Positions 27,688-36,858 of a stretch of DNA of 64,000 nucleotides are shown here, piece after piece. The notes beneath the pieces are model-generated. The model worked only from the letters and a program-made list of their open reading frames with translations, was not told the origin of the DNA and did no database searches. The position numbers and the translations under genes were made by a program. Numbering within the stretch: position 1 is the first letter of the stretch; each line of letters begins with the position of its first letter. The DNA is from DATGJX01 sp963830545 (GTDB lineage: Bacteria > Vulcanimicrobiota > Vulcanimicrobiia > Vulcanimicrobiales > Vulcanimicrobiaceae), in NCBI GenBank assembly GCA_963830545.1, contig CAWHMK010000001.1, positions 2,728,001 through 2,792,000 on the forward strand, given 5' to 3'.

Positions 27688-28602
27688 ATGAAATTTTTAC
27701 GAATTTCGGCATCGTTCACAGCGATTGCCGCTGCAGCGGCTCTCGCCGCGTGCGGCGGGGGCGGCGGGGGTGGCAACCCCAACCCGCCGGTGAGCAACCC
27801 CGGAGGCGGCCCGACCGCCAAGCCGACCAACGCCCCGACCAACGCCCCGACTAACTCGCCGACGAACTCCCCGACTACCACGCCGGCGTCCACGCCGCCG
27901 CCGATCGTGACGTCGACGACCACGATCTCCGCCTATGACGGGCCCACGAACGGCACCGACGGCTGGCAGACCAACGGCGCTACCGTTACCGGCGACCCGG
28001 CCGACGGAGACACTGCCGCCGGCGCGAACGGCAGCAATACGTTCGACGGCATCGGCTGCGCGCTCAACAGCGAATCGATGATCCAGCAGAACAACGCCTA
28101 TCACGTTCACGCCTTCGTCGGCATTTACGTCAACGGCAAGGAAATGGCCATCCCGGACGGTATCGGCATGCAGAACCCGCAAGACAGCGGAACCGGAGCC
28201 ATCAACACGTTCTCCTGCGCGTATCCGATTCACACGCATTTCTCTTCCGGCCTCATTCACGTCGAGGATCCGAATCTTCAGAATTCCACCTGGCTCGGCA
28301 ACGGCAGTGCGCCTGCCGGCACCAAGCAAATCGCTGCGCCGGCGCAGTACAATCTCAAAGCGCTGCTCGACATTTGGGGACAAACGACCGCGAGCATCGG
28401 CGGAAACGTGCCGCTCACCGGCGTCTACGTCGGAACGAAAGTCGGCATCGACCCGAACAACAACCAGGACATCGTGGGCAACTTCACCGCGAACACCGGC
28501 AGCCTCGCGAACATCCTGCTCTCGCACCACAACGCCATCTGGCTGGTGTACGGAACGCCGCCGGCATCGTTGCCGGAAGTCGAATTCGGCATCGAAAACT
28601 AA
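27688..28602 (+). CDS. secreted lipoprotein with Thr/Pro linker and conserved His-rich domain, unknown function
   Basis: A 304-residue protein. The signal ends in lipobox LAACGGGGGGG, followed by a low-complexity linker (PTNAPTNAPTNSPTNSPTTT) and a folded domain from about residue 80. The domain carries YHVHAFVGIYVNGKEMAIPD, IGMQNP and YPIHTHFSSGLIHVEDP; the HxH and HTH-SGxIHVE pattern looks like a conserved, perhaps metal-binding, beta domain seen in uncharacterised exported proteins. I cannot give a function. The ATG at 27688 is preceded by GAGG and is followed by the signal. A terminator hairpin follows the stop. Confidence 0.75.
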   Translation: MKFLRISASFTAIAAAAALAACGGGGGGGNPNPPVSNPGGGPTAKPTNAPTNAPTNSPTNSPTTTPASTPPPIVTSTTTISAYDGPTNGTDGWQTNGATVTGDPADGDTAAGANGSNTFDGIGCALNSESMIQQNNAYHVHAFVGIYVNGKEMAIPDGIGMQNPQDSGTGAINTFSCAYPIHTHFSSGLIHVEDPNLQNSTWLGNGSAPAGTKQIAAPAQYNLKALLDIWGQTTASIGGNVPLTGVYVGTKVGIDPNNNQDIVGNFTANTGSLANILLSHHNAIWLVYGTPPASLPEVEFGIEN

Positions 28603-28620
28603 TCACCGCAGCGTCTAAGC

Positions 28621-28646
28621 AAGGCCGGACCCTCGGGTCCGGCCTT
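28621..28646 (+). terminator. hairpin terminator after the lipoprotein gene
   Basis: AAGGCCGGACC, loop, GGTCCGGCCTT form an 11-bp stem 18 bases after the stop at 28602. The tail (GTGCTC) is poor in T, so termination may be partial before the LpxA-like gene. Confidence 0.7.
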
Positions 28647-28674
28647 GTGCTCGATTAGAACGAGAATACGGAAC

Positions 28675-29400
28675 GTGCAAGACATAGAAACGACGATCGA
28701 CTTCAACCGCATACACCCGACCGCCGTCGTCGAGCCCTCCGTGCGAATCGGCCGCGGGAACACGATCGGCCCGTACGCGGTGATTACGGGCGACGTCGAG
28801 ATCGGCGACGGAAATTGGATCGGTGCCCACGTAACGATTGGGGCGCCGGCCCAGTTTTCGACGGAAAAATTCGAACTCAACGGTTCTGGCTGCTCGGGCG
28901 TCACGATCGGCAGCCGCAACGTCATCCGCGAATACTGTACGGTCCATCAGCCCAGCCGCGATCGCACGATTATCGAAGATGATTGCTACTTGATGGCCTA
29001 CACACACGTCTCGCACGACACGCAGCTCTGCTCGCGATGCGTCCTGGCAAACAACGTGCAGATCGGCGGTTTTTCATATGTGGGAGAAGGCGCGAACGTC
29101 GGTTTGAGCGCCGTGCTCCATCAGTTTTCCACCATCGGCGCATACGCGATGGTGGGTATGGGAACGATTTTGTCCAAGGATGCGCCGCCCTTTGCGAAGG
29201 TGTACGGCGCCCCACCGAAAATCGCCGGCGTGAATCACGTAGGGATGCAGCGCAACGGCTTCTCCGAAGACGACGTTCGCGCCGCATCCGCGCTGCTCTC
29301 CGGCGATCGCGTTTCCGGCGGTGAAGCGTGCGCGCGGCATTTCGACGCATTCGAATCGCGCGGAAAGCTGACGGGAAGAAAGGCGCTGGAGTGGCGGTAA
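28675..29400 (+). CDS. lpxA: LpxA-family acyl-ACP--UDP-sugar O-acyltransferase
   Basis: A 241-residue left-handed beta-helix protein with many hexapeptide repeats. The N-terminus (HPTAVVEPSVRIGRGNTIGP), the catalytic histidine region YLMAYTHVSHDTQL (like HIAHDC of E. coli LpxA) and the C-terminal VNHVGMQRNGFSEDDVRA helix region are all LpxA-like. LpxA adds a 3-hydroxyacyl chain to UDP-GlcNAc, the first step of lipid A synthesis, which would imply an outer membrane. Other lpx genes are not in the window, so a related UDP-sugar acyltransferase of the surface glycan locus is possible. A GTG start at 28675 is chosen. Its end overlaps the next gene by 10 bases. Confidence 0.7.
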   Translation: MQDIETTIDFNRIHPTAVVEPSVRIGRGNTIGPYAVITGDVEIGDGNWIGAHVTIGAPAQFSTEKFELNGSGCSGVTIGSRNVIREYCTVHQPSRDRTIIEDDCYLMAYTHVSHDTQLCSRCVLANNVQIGGFSYVGEGANVGLSAVLHQFSTIGAYAMVGMGTILSKDAPPFAKVYGAPPKIAGVNHVGMQRNGFSEDDVRAASALLSGDRVSGGEACARHFDAFESRGKLTGRKALEWR

Positions 29401-30185
29401 CGATCGGAGTGATTTCGCAATCTGAATCTGCGCAAGGCGCCGGTGCGCTGCACGGGACTGTCAGCCTGGTCACGGGCGCGTCCCGCGGAATCGGGGCGGC
29501 TATCGCCGCGGAATTGGCCTCGCGAGGGTCGCACGTGGTCATCGACTATTTGCATCACGATGAAGAAGCCGCCGAGGTTCTGCAGTCTATCACCGAGCAA
29601 GGCGGGACGGCCGAATGCGCGGCCTGCGACGTCTCGAAACCGGGCGAGGTGCGAAATCTCCTGAACGACATCGTAGAGCGGCTCGGGCGCATCGACGTAC
29701 TTGTCAACAATGCCGGCATCCTGCGCGATCGAAGCCTTCTCAAAATGAGCGATAGCGAATGGCAGGAGGTCATCGACGTCAACTTAACGAGCGTCATGCT
29801 CACGAGCAAGGCGGCGCTGCCGCACATGATCGAGCGCAAGCACGGCCGCATCGTCAACATTTCCTCGTTCGTCGCTCAAGCGGGCAACTTTGGTCAGACG
29901 AATTATGCGGCCGCGAAGGCCGGAATCATCGGCTTCACGCGTGCGCTCGCATTGGAGACGGCGCGTTACGGCGTGACGGTGAACGCGGTGTGTCCGGGCT
30001 TCATCGAAACCTCGATGTGGGGGTCGATTCCCGACCCCGTGCGCGCGCAGATCCTGCAGCGCATTCCGATGCAGCGTGTAGGCTCGCCGGCGGACGTAGC
30101 GCGCGCCGTGCGGTTCTTGGCGGAAGAAGGCAGCTATATCACCGGTCAGACGATCAACGTCAACGGTGGTATCTTCATCGGGTGA
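29391..30185 (+). CDS. short-chain dehydrogenase/reductase, FabG-like
   Basis: A 264-residue classical SDR. The Rossmann motif TGASRGIGAAIA (about 26-37), NNAG (about 108), and the catalytic Ser plus YxxxK in ISSFVAQAGNFGQTNYAAAK (about 158-177) are all present, ending NVNGGIFIG as in 3-oxoacyl-ACP reductases. It may make 3-hydroxyacyl chains for the neighbouring LpxA-like enzyme or reduce a sugar. The gene overlaps the end of the LpxA-like gene, so translation is coupled. GTG 29391 is the likely start; GTG 29409 is an alternative. Confidence 0.85.
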   Translation: MAVTIGVISQSESAQGAGALHGTVSLVTGASRGIGAAIAAELASRGSHVVIDYLHHDEEAAEVLQSITEQGGTAECAACDVSKPGEVRNLLNDIVERLGRIDVLVNNAGILRDRSLLKMSDSEWQEVIDVNLTSVMLTSKAALPHMIERKHGRIVNISSFVAQAGNFGQTNYAAAKAGIIGFTRALALETARYGVTVNAVCPGFIETSMWGSIPDPVRAQILQRIPMQRVGSPADVARAVRFLAEEGSYITGQTINVNGGIFIG

Positions 30186-30194
30186 AGTGAGGCG

Positions 30195-31226
30195 TTAGAC
30201 GGGCGCCAGGATATCGACGGGAGCGCCCTTGCGCCGAATCGATTCGGACGCAGCTTCGAGAATTTGCACGATCCGCAAACCCGCCTGAGCGGTTGCCGGA
30301 AGCGGTGCGCCGATCAGCACGGCCGCGGTGAACTCGCGAAGTTCCCTGCTGAGCGCTTCGACGTTGTCCAGGAAGGGAATCCACGTGTCGCCGGTCCGGT
30401 ACTGGATCAGCGTTTTGTAGATTTCTTCTTTCGATTTCGCGTCGGCGCCGCGGTCGTAGACCTTGATCTTTTCACTGGGCTCGACGTCGTCGTAAATGAT
30501 CATCCGCTGCGTTCCGCCGACGAGCATCTGGCGCACCTTGACCGGCGCGAGCCAGTTGACGTGCACGTGCGCGATGAGATTGTTCGGGTACGCGAGCGAG
30601 ATATACGCCAAATTCTCCTGGGTGCCCAAGTGTGCGGCGCCGGTTGCGGAGACGCTCGTGGGCAGACCGTTTCCGATCACGTAATCGATGATCGAAAGAT
30701 CGTGCACCGCCAAATCCCAGATGACGTTGACGTCGGGCTGGAACAACCCGAGATTGACGCGCACGCTGTCGATGTAGCAAAGTTCGCCCACCGTGCCGTC
30801 GTCGAGCAGCGAACGGATCTTGCGCACCGCTGCGGTGTAAACGAACGTGTGGTCTACGGCGGCGACGACACCGCGGGCTTGCGCGGCGTCAATCAGGGCG
30901 CGTGCCTGGTCTGCGGTCGATGCGAGCGGCTTTTCGATGAGGACGTGCTTGCCGGCCTCGATGGCGGCCATGCCGAGCGCGAAGTGCGTCGACACCGGCG
31001 TCGCGATGACGACGGCGTCCACGTCTTTCGCGGCTAACACGTCTTCAAACCGCGTCGTGCGTTGCACTTTCGGGTAGCGCCGGCCGATCTTTTCCAGGCG
31101 GGCGTCGTCCTTGTCGCAGATCCAGGTCACGACGGCTTCGTCGAGTTCGTGCAGGTTCCGCACGAAATTCGGGCCCCAGTATCCGCAGCCGACGACCGCA
31201 AATCGGAGCGGGGTTTGAGCGATCAT
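30195..31226 (-). CDS. Gfo/Idh/MocA family sugar-nucleotide oxidoreductase
   Basis: A 343-residue protein with the N-terminal Rossmann motif AVVGCGYWGPNFVRNL, the EKPLASTADQA motif (about 95) carrying the catalytic lysine, and HDLSIIDYVIGNG near 180. The family oxidises or reduces sugars; WlbA/WbpB members oxidise UDP-GlcNAcA at C3. It overlaps the upstream DegT-family gene by four bases (ATGA), a pairing typical of 3-amino-sugar synthesis. A second, similar pair occurs at 42.8-45.5 kb. Confidence 0.87.
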   Translation of the reverse strand: MIAQTPLRFAVVGCGYWGPNFVRNLHELDEAVVTWICDKDDARLEKIGRRYPKVQRTTRFEDVLAAKDVDAVVIATPVSTHFALGMAAIEAGKHVLIEKPLASTADQARALIDAAQARGVVAAVDHTFVYTAAVRKIRSLLDDGTVGELCYIDSVRVNLGLFQPDVNVIWDLAVHDLSIIDYVIGNGLPTSVSATGAAHLGTQENLAYISLAYPNNLIAHVHVNWLAPVKVRQMLVGGTQRMIIYDDVEPSEKIKVYDRGADAKSKEEIYKTLIQYRTGDTWIPFLDNVEALSRELREFTAAVLIGAPLPATAQAGLRIVQILEAASESIRRKGAPVDILAPV

Positions 31227-32332
31227 GCCGCCACCTTGCACGCTTCGAGCACCACCGAAGCGACGATGCGAATCTCGTCTTCCCTCATACCGGGGAACAT
31301 CGGCAGCGACAGGATTTCGCCCGCCAGACGCTCCGTAACCGGCAGCGAGCCTTTCAGATGGGCAAGCTCTGCGTATGCGTTCTGCAGATGAATCGGGATG
31401 GGATAATGGATGCCGAATTGCACGTCGTGCTCTTGAAGTGAGCGCATCACAGCCTCGCGATCGTCGAGGCGAACCACGTACAGGTGGTACACGGACGATT
31501 CGCCCGGCGCCATTTCAGGGGCGCGTACGGGCGAATTCTCGAAGAGTTGCGCGTATAAACGCGCCGCATCGCGGCGCTGCTGGTTCCATTCGTCGAGTTT
31601 GCGCAGTTTCACTCGCAGGATGGCGGCCTGAACCGTGTCCAGCCGGCTGTTTCCGGCTTTTTCCTCATGATGGTATTTGCGCGCTTGGCCGAAGTCGCGC
31701 AGGCGCACAAGATGTTCGTAGAGCGAGGGGTCGTTGGTCGCGATTGCGCCGCCGTCCCCGAACGCACCCAGATTCTTGCCCGGATAAAAGCTGAAGGCTG
31801 CTGCGTCGCCGAAACTTCCCGCACGCCCATCGCAGGTGCGCGCACCGTGGGCCTGGCAGGCGTCCTCGAGGACCGCCAGACCGTGCCGGTCGGCAACGCG
31901 CCGTATCGCCTGCATGTCGGCGAGCCGGCCGAAGAGGTGGACCGGCAGAATCGCTTTCGTGCGCGGCGTGATCGCCGCTTCGATGAGCGAGGGATCGATG
32001 TTGAAGGTCCGTTCGTCGACGTCGACCAGGACCGGCTCAGCCCCCGTTTGGCTGATCGCGATTGCGGTAGCGATGTAGGTGTTTGCCGGAACGACGACTT
32101 CGTCGCCCGGTCCTATGCCCAGCGCGCGAAGCGCGAGTTCCAGCGCCGCGGTGCCGGAGCCGACCCCGACGGCGAAACGCGTGCCGCAGTAGGAGGCGAA
32201 TTCTTCTTCGAATGCGCGCAAGTCGGGGCCCATAATGAAGGCTCCAGTCGAAAACACGTTTTCGACGGACGCCAGCACCTCCGGCTTGATTTCATCGTAT
32301 TGACGGCCGAGATCGACGAACTTGATTGTCAT
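31223..32332 (-). CDS. DegT/DnrJ/EryC1 family sugar-nucleotide aminotransferase
   Basis: A 369-residue PLP-dependent transaminase. The PLP lysine lies in FSFYPGKNLGAFGDGGA (about residue 182); other landmarks are GVGSGTAALELALRALGIGP (about 57) and DEVVVPANTYIATAIA. Similar enzymes (WbpE/WlbC, FdtB, QdtB) aminate 3-keto sugar nucleotides, which fits with the overlapping Gfo/Idh gene downstream. The two acyltransferase genes at 35.7-36.9 kb could then acylate the product. It is divergent from asnB with about 140 bases between. Confidence 0.88.
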   Translation of the reverse strand: MTIKFVDLGRQYDEIKPEVLASVENVFSTGAFIMGPDLRAFEEEFASYCGTRFAVGVGSGTAALELALRALGIGPGDEVVVPANTYIATAIAISQTGAEPVLVDVDERTFNIDPSLIEAAITPRTKAILPVHLFGRLADMQAIRRVADRHGLAVLEDACQAHGARTCDGRAGSFGDAAAFSFYPGKNLGAFGDGGAIATNDPSLYEHLVRLRDFGQARKYHHEEKAGNSRLDTVQAAILRVKLRKLDEWNQQRRDAARLYAQLFENSPVRAPEMAPGESSVYHLYVVRLDDREAVMRSLQEHDVQFGIHYPIPIHLQNAYAELAHLKGSLPVTERLAGEILSLPMFPGMREDEIRIVASVVLEACKVAA

Positions 32333-32473
32333 GTCGCGCTCATTATAGGTCCCCGGCGCGCCGGGGACTGAGTGCCGATACGGCGCCGGGCATTGAGCCG
32401 ATGGCCCGACGCAAACATGACCATGGGCCCGCGGCCCCGGAGAAGGCCCGGATTTATGATGAGATCGAAAAGA

Positions 32474-34370
32474 TGTGCGGAATTGCAGGGGTAGCCGGCG
32501 ACGTCGAGCGCCGCGCGGCGCTTTCGGCCGCGCGGATGATGTGCGCCGCCCTCGCGCGGCGTGGTCCGGACGACGAAGGTATTGAGGTCTGGGAAGGCGC
32601 CGTGCTGGCGCACCGCCGGCTGTCCGTCTTCGACTTGAGCAAAGCCGGCCGGCAGCCTATGCTTTCGGCCGACCGGCAGGTTGCGGTGGTTTTCAACGGC
32701 GCCATCTACAACTTCCATGAATTGCGCGCCGAACTCGAATCGCGTGGCTTCACATTCGTGAGCGAGTCCGACACTGAAGTGCTCGTGCACGGGTACCGAG
32801 CATTCGGTATCGACGCGCTCGTCGCGCGCTTGCGCGGCATGTTCGCATTCGCACTGTGGGACGACGGAACGAAAACGCTGTATCTCGTGCGCGATCGGCT
32901 CGGCGTAAAACCGCTGCTGTACGCGCTCGGAGAAGGGCGTATCGCTTTCGCTTCGACCGCACAAGCCCTGCACGAAGCCGGTTTCGCAGACGAGATCGAC
33001 GATGCGGCCGTCGCGGAATTTCTCGAATTCGGTTTCGTTACCGACGCGCAATCCATCTACCGCGAAGTGCGCAAGGTTCCGGCGGGCCACATAGGCGAGT
33101 GGAACGCACACGCCGGCCTGCAGACTGCGCAAATACTGGAGCGTTCCGCATCCGGACCCTGCCTCGCGCGTGACGTTCGAAGATGCCGTCCGCGAAACCG
33201 AACGGCTTTTGGTGCAAGCCGTGAAATTGCGTTTGCAGGCGGATGTGCCTGTAGGCGCATTATTGAGCGGTGGAATCGATTCCGCGCTGGTGTGCTGGGC
33301 CATTCGGGAACTCGGCGCGGATATTCGCGCGTTTACGGTCGGCGCACCGAACGATCCTTGGGACGAAAGCGCGGACGCTGCCGCCACGGCGGCTCAACTC
33401 GGCATCCGGCATCGCGTTCTGCCGCTGGAACTGCAGGCGTCCGACGGAATAGAAACGCTGGTGCGCGCGTACGGCGAGCCGTTTGCATGCGCCTCTGCGC
33501 TCGGCATGCTCGCCGTTTCGCGCGCGGTGAGGGAAGAGGCGACGGTGCTGTTGACCGGCGATGGGGGCGACGACGTATTTCTGGGTTACGACGTGCACCG
33601 CCGTTTGCGAATTGCAGCCGGGATCGCGCGAACGCTCCCCCGCGGCAGCGAGGCCGTTTGGCGGCGCGTTCGACCTTTCGTTCCGTCCGGCGGCGCGAGC
33701 GGACGCGTTCGTCACTTGATGGATTATGCCGCCGGCGGAATCGGTGCGGTTGCGCTCGCGCACGACGGTTTACCTGCGTATGCTGCTTTGAATATCGCGG
33801 GAGAGCGTCTCTTTGCGGCCGATCTGGCGCATCGCTCGATCCCATGGTCGCTGCAGTCCGGAAGAGACGTGCTGGGCGAGTTCCTCGATTTTCATCAACG
33901 CACGCGCTTCACTGGTGAATACATGACCAAGGTCGACGGCGCAACGATGTATCATGCGCTGGAAGCCCGTGCGCCGTTCCTCGATCAGGACGTCTGGGAG
34001 TACGCATCGTCGCTTCCGTACAGGCTTGCGTATGCGCGGAGGAACGGCAAAAGCGATCTTGCGCGAAATCGCGCGCCGGCGGATAGGCGAGCGCGTTGCG
34101 AGCGGGACGAAGCGCGGATTCGGCGTGCCGGTGCAGCGCTGGATAACCGGACCGTGGCGTGCGGCAATGGAGCAATCGTTGGACGGATCTTTGCTTGACG
34201 CCGCGGGCTGGATTCGAGCGGCCGGCGTGCGCCGCGCGCTGCGCGAGCTCGCTCCAGGAGATACGGCGCCCGTGCAGCTCTGGTATATCTTCGTACTCGA
34301 GTCGTGGATGCGCGCAAGAGGAGGCGCGAACCGGGACGTTCGTGCGGCGGAGCTCGATCGGACGGCTTAA
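32474..34370 (+). CDS. asnB: glutamine-dependent asparagine synthetase family protein, two frameshifts
   Basis: The start ATG-TGC gives the required N-terminal Cys of class II glutaminases (MCGIAGVAGDV), followed by RRGPDDEGIE, FNGAIYNFHELR and RDRLGVKPLLYA. After a shift near 33135 the synthetase domain continues with the ATP PP-loop ALLSGGIDSALV and VLLTGDGGDDVFLGYD. A second shift near 34050, an extra A in AAAA, leads to the tail (KAILREIARRRIGERV, then GTKRGFGVPVQRW). Together about 630 residues. In polysaccharide loci such enzymes amidate sugar acids (for example uronamides) instead of making free asparagine, which fits the uronic-acid genes nearby. That role is inference. Confidence 0.85.
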
Positions 34371-35491
34371 GCGGGAACTTCCGGCACGGCGCGGGCTGTT
34401 GCGTGCACGCGCGCGAAGGCGACGTCTTCGCCCACGAGCTGCACGATCGCGCAGAACACCGGAATGAGCGGCAGCAAGAGCACGCGTTCGAAAGACGACG
34501 GCACGGGATTGAACGGCACGGCCAGCAGGCATGCGACGAGAGCGCCCACGAGGACCGACATTTCGGCGCGCGTTCGAGCGCGCCACATTCCATAAACGGC
34601 GCCGGCCGCAATGGCCAGCGGCACCACGCTCCGAATCGACGTGCTGACGACGTTTCGCACCGAATGGAAAAGCGAAGAACGATACCACGCTGCGAACGAG
34701 CTGTTAGGTGGAACCGGTTCGTTGTCGTACACCCACCGTAATTGTTCGACGATGCCGTACGCGTGGGTCACTGCCGCAACCGCAGCGGATGTGAAAACGC
34801 CGGCGAAAGTGACGATGAACGGCCACCAGCCGCGCCGTGCGAGCCCCAAAGCCAGGGCCGGTAATGCGACAAGATACGGTGTCGGCCGCGTCAGACAAAG
34901 AAGTATCGACGAGAGTGCGAGGAGCACGAGCAACGAGGGCCGCGTTTCACGCGTCAGACGCAGCAGCGCTCCCAGAGCCAGCGTAAACCACACCATCGAG
35001 ACCATGTCCGTGAGATCGCTTGCAGCATATGCGCGCACAGCCGGCAGCGCTAATGCGGCGATGGTCAGCACGAGCGAAAATCCTGGTTTTCTAAAGGCGC
35101 ACAACGTCCAGAACAGAGACAAGCCGAACAGCACGTACGCGCACGCATTGACCAGGAACAGCGCCCGGAATCCGGCTACCGGCAGGAGCATTGCGACGAG
35201 CCATGGATAGAGCGGGCGGTTTACGAAAACCCGGGAGCGCGCGAAGGCAACGGACGGGTCAACCTCGACGAGGTCGCGATATCGCGCTTTGCTCATCATC
35301 GGGGTGCGTTCGTAAAAAACGCGCGAAGCGAGGGTGGCATCCCGCTGCGAATCTCCCGCGTACCGCGCCGCGAACCGTGCATACACGATTCCATCGGGCG
35401 TGTAAACGGGGTGCTTGAGAATACTGATCGCGGCGACGACTATAGCAAAAAGGGCGATGCACACCGCGGCCGTGACTTTCATAAATTCCAT
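34367..35491 (-). CDS. multi-pass membrane protein, probable polyprenyl-linked glycosyltransferase (GT-C type)
   Basis: A roughly 374-residue protein with about nine hydrophobic segments and a large first loop rich in charged residues after the first helix, as in GT-C glycosyltransferases. An acidic motif after helix 1 (TPDGIVYARFAARYAGDSQR) corresponds to the usual DD/DE site. No exact family is recognised. Start is ATG 35491, with an alternative at 35482. It converges with asnB and the two stop codons overlap by four bases. Likely adds sugars to lipid-linked glycans outside the membrane. Confidence 0.6.
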   Translation of the reverse strand: MEFMKVTAAVCIALFAIVVAAISILKHPVYTPDGIVYARFAARYAGDSQRDATLASRVFYERTPMMSKARYRDLVEVDPSVAFARSRVFVNRPLYPWLVAMLLPVAGFRALFLVNACAYVLFGLSLFWTLCAFRKPGFSLVLTIAALALPAVRAYAASDLTDMVSMVWFTLALGALLRLTRETRPSLLVLLALSSILLCLTRPTPYLVALPALALGLARRGWWPFIVTFAGVFTSAAVAAVTHAYGIVEQLRWVYDNEPVPPNSSFAAWYRSSLFHSVRNVVSTSIRSVVPLAIAAGAVYGMWRARTRAEMSVLVGALVACLLAVPFNPVPSSFERVLLLPLIPVFCAIVQLVGEDVAFARVHATARAVPEVPA

Positions 35492-35698
35492 GCTATAAAG
35501 CCGCGAGTGGGCGCCGGAAGCGCCCAACGGGGAGCGCGCCGCCCCCAAAGGTCCTAAGCAGCCGTTTGCGGCAGTGGGTGTCCGAGCATCCGGGAAAAAC
35601 CCGGTCCTGCGCCGCCGAGACCAAATCCTCAACGACTTCCTGCCCCGCAGTACCGTTGGGCTCAAGAACTTCCGGCCCGGGCGCCGTATAGTTGAGGT

Positions 35699-36304
35699 GT
35701 GCTTCTGCTCGAAAAGATCTTGGCCGCTCCACGGGCCATTCGGAATCTGCTGCGGGACGCGATCGACGAAGAAGTCGAACGCGGGCGACTCCCGAACATA
35801 ACCTGCTCGACCGGCGTCATCGTGCGTGGAGCCGACTATATCACGGCCGGCAAGAACGTCTTTTTCGACCGGCGCGCGTACGTGATCGTGAACTCGGTCG
35901 GCGGCAAGCGCGGGTTCATCCGGATTGGGGACAACGTCGAGATCGGTCCGGGAAGCGTGTTGTGGGGCGGCGGCGGGATCGTCCTCGGAAGCGACGTTCA
36001 CATCGGCGCGCACGTTCATATCACGTCGTTCGAAGCGTATCCCGTCGATCCGCTGGTCGATGATTCGACGGTGCCGCTCAAGTTTTACGCCGGCGTGGTC
36101 ACCGTTCAAGACCACGCCTTGGTAGGATCGAATACGGTCATCGTGCCGGGCGTCACGATCGGTCACCACGCGCTCGTGCAGCCCGGCAGCGTCGTCATCG
36201 AAGACGTTCCTCCGTACGCAGTCGTCATGGGTGTGCCGGCCAAGGTCGATTACTACACGAACGCCAACGCTTTGGTCGGCACGAGTAACGCGCAGCCTGC
36301 ATGA
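35699..36304 (+). CDS. left-handed beta-helix acyltransferase (hexapeptide family)
   Basis: A 201-residue protein. A short alpha-helical N-terminus is followed by hexapeptide repeats (FIRIGDNVEIGPGSVLWGGG, then VHIGAHVHITSFEA) with the catalytic histidine region, VGSNTVIVPGVTIGHHALVQ, and the common ending GVPAKVDYY. It resembles maltose/galactoside O-acetyltransferases and sialic-acid or capsule O-acyltransferases. GTG start. It overlaps the next, similar acyltransferase gene by four bases (ATGA), so the pair is coupled. The acyl donor could be acetyl-CoA or, given the ACP gene nearby, an acyl-ACP. Confidence 0.85.
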   Translation: MLLLEKILAAPRAIRNLLRDAIDEEVERGRLPNITCSTGVIVRGADYITAGKNVFFDRRAYVIVNSVGGKRGFIRIGDNVEIGPGSVLWGGGGIVLGSDVHIGAHVHITSFEAYPVDPLVDDSTVPLKFYAGVVTVQDHALVGSNTVIVPGVTIGHHALVQPGSVVIEDVPPYAVVMGVPAKVDYYTNANALVGTSNAQPA

Positions 36305-36855
36305 AGGGAATGTGGCGCGTACGGGCGCTCGTCGATCGCGTTTTTCGTTCAAATCTCAGTAAGCGCTTTCCGAATGTTGCATTCGCCGAAGGCGTCATAT
36401 TGCGCGGCGTCGACAAGTTTTCGGCCGGCGAGGGCTGCTTTATCGGTCCGCGCGCGTACCTCAACTGCTCGGGCGGCGAGTGGAACGGGAATTCGGGGCA
36501 CATCACCATGGGCGACCACTGCGAAATCGGCGCGTACTGCGTGCTGTTCGGTGCGGGCGGCATTACGATGGGCGACAACGTGCACATGGGTGCGCTGGTC
36601 ACCATTACGGCAAACGCTCTGTACCGCGACGTCCGCAGCGAGGAAGCATCCACGGAAATGCGCTTGGCGCCGGTGCGGATTGAGGACAACGTGGTGATCG
36701 GATCGGGTGCGACGATTGCCCCGGGCGTCGTGCTCGGACGCAATTCGGTCATCGGACCGAGCTCCGCCGTGCTGACCGACGTGCCGGCAAATTCCGTCGT
36801 CCAAGGCGTTCCGGCGCGAGTATTCGTGAAGAAGCCGGAGAGCGTCGGGGCCTGA
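36301..36855 (+). CDS. left-handed beta-helix acyltransferase, second copy
   Basis: A 184-residue protein similar in plan to the gene before it: HITMGDHCEIGAYCVLFGAG, ITMGDNVHMGALVTITANAL, VVIGSGATIAPGVVLGRNSV and the ending VQGVPARVFVKKPE. It probably forms trimers with the active site between subunits, as usual for hexapeptide acyltransferases. The ATG overlaps the upstream stop, and the FkbH-like gene begins four bases after its stop. The target is unknown, most likely a hydroxyl or amine of a surface sugar. Confidence 0.85.
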   Translation: MKGMWRVRALVDRVFRSNLSKRFPNVAFAEGVILRGVDKFSAGEGCFIGPRAYLNCSGGEWNGNSGHITMGDHCEIGAYCVLFGAGGITMGDNVHMGALVTITANALYRDVRSEEASTEMRLAPVRIEDNVVIGSGATIAPGVVLGRNSVIGPSSAVLTDVPANSVVQGVPARVFVKKPESVGA

Positions 36856-36858
36856 AGC

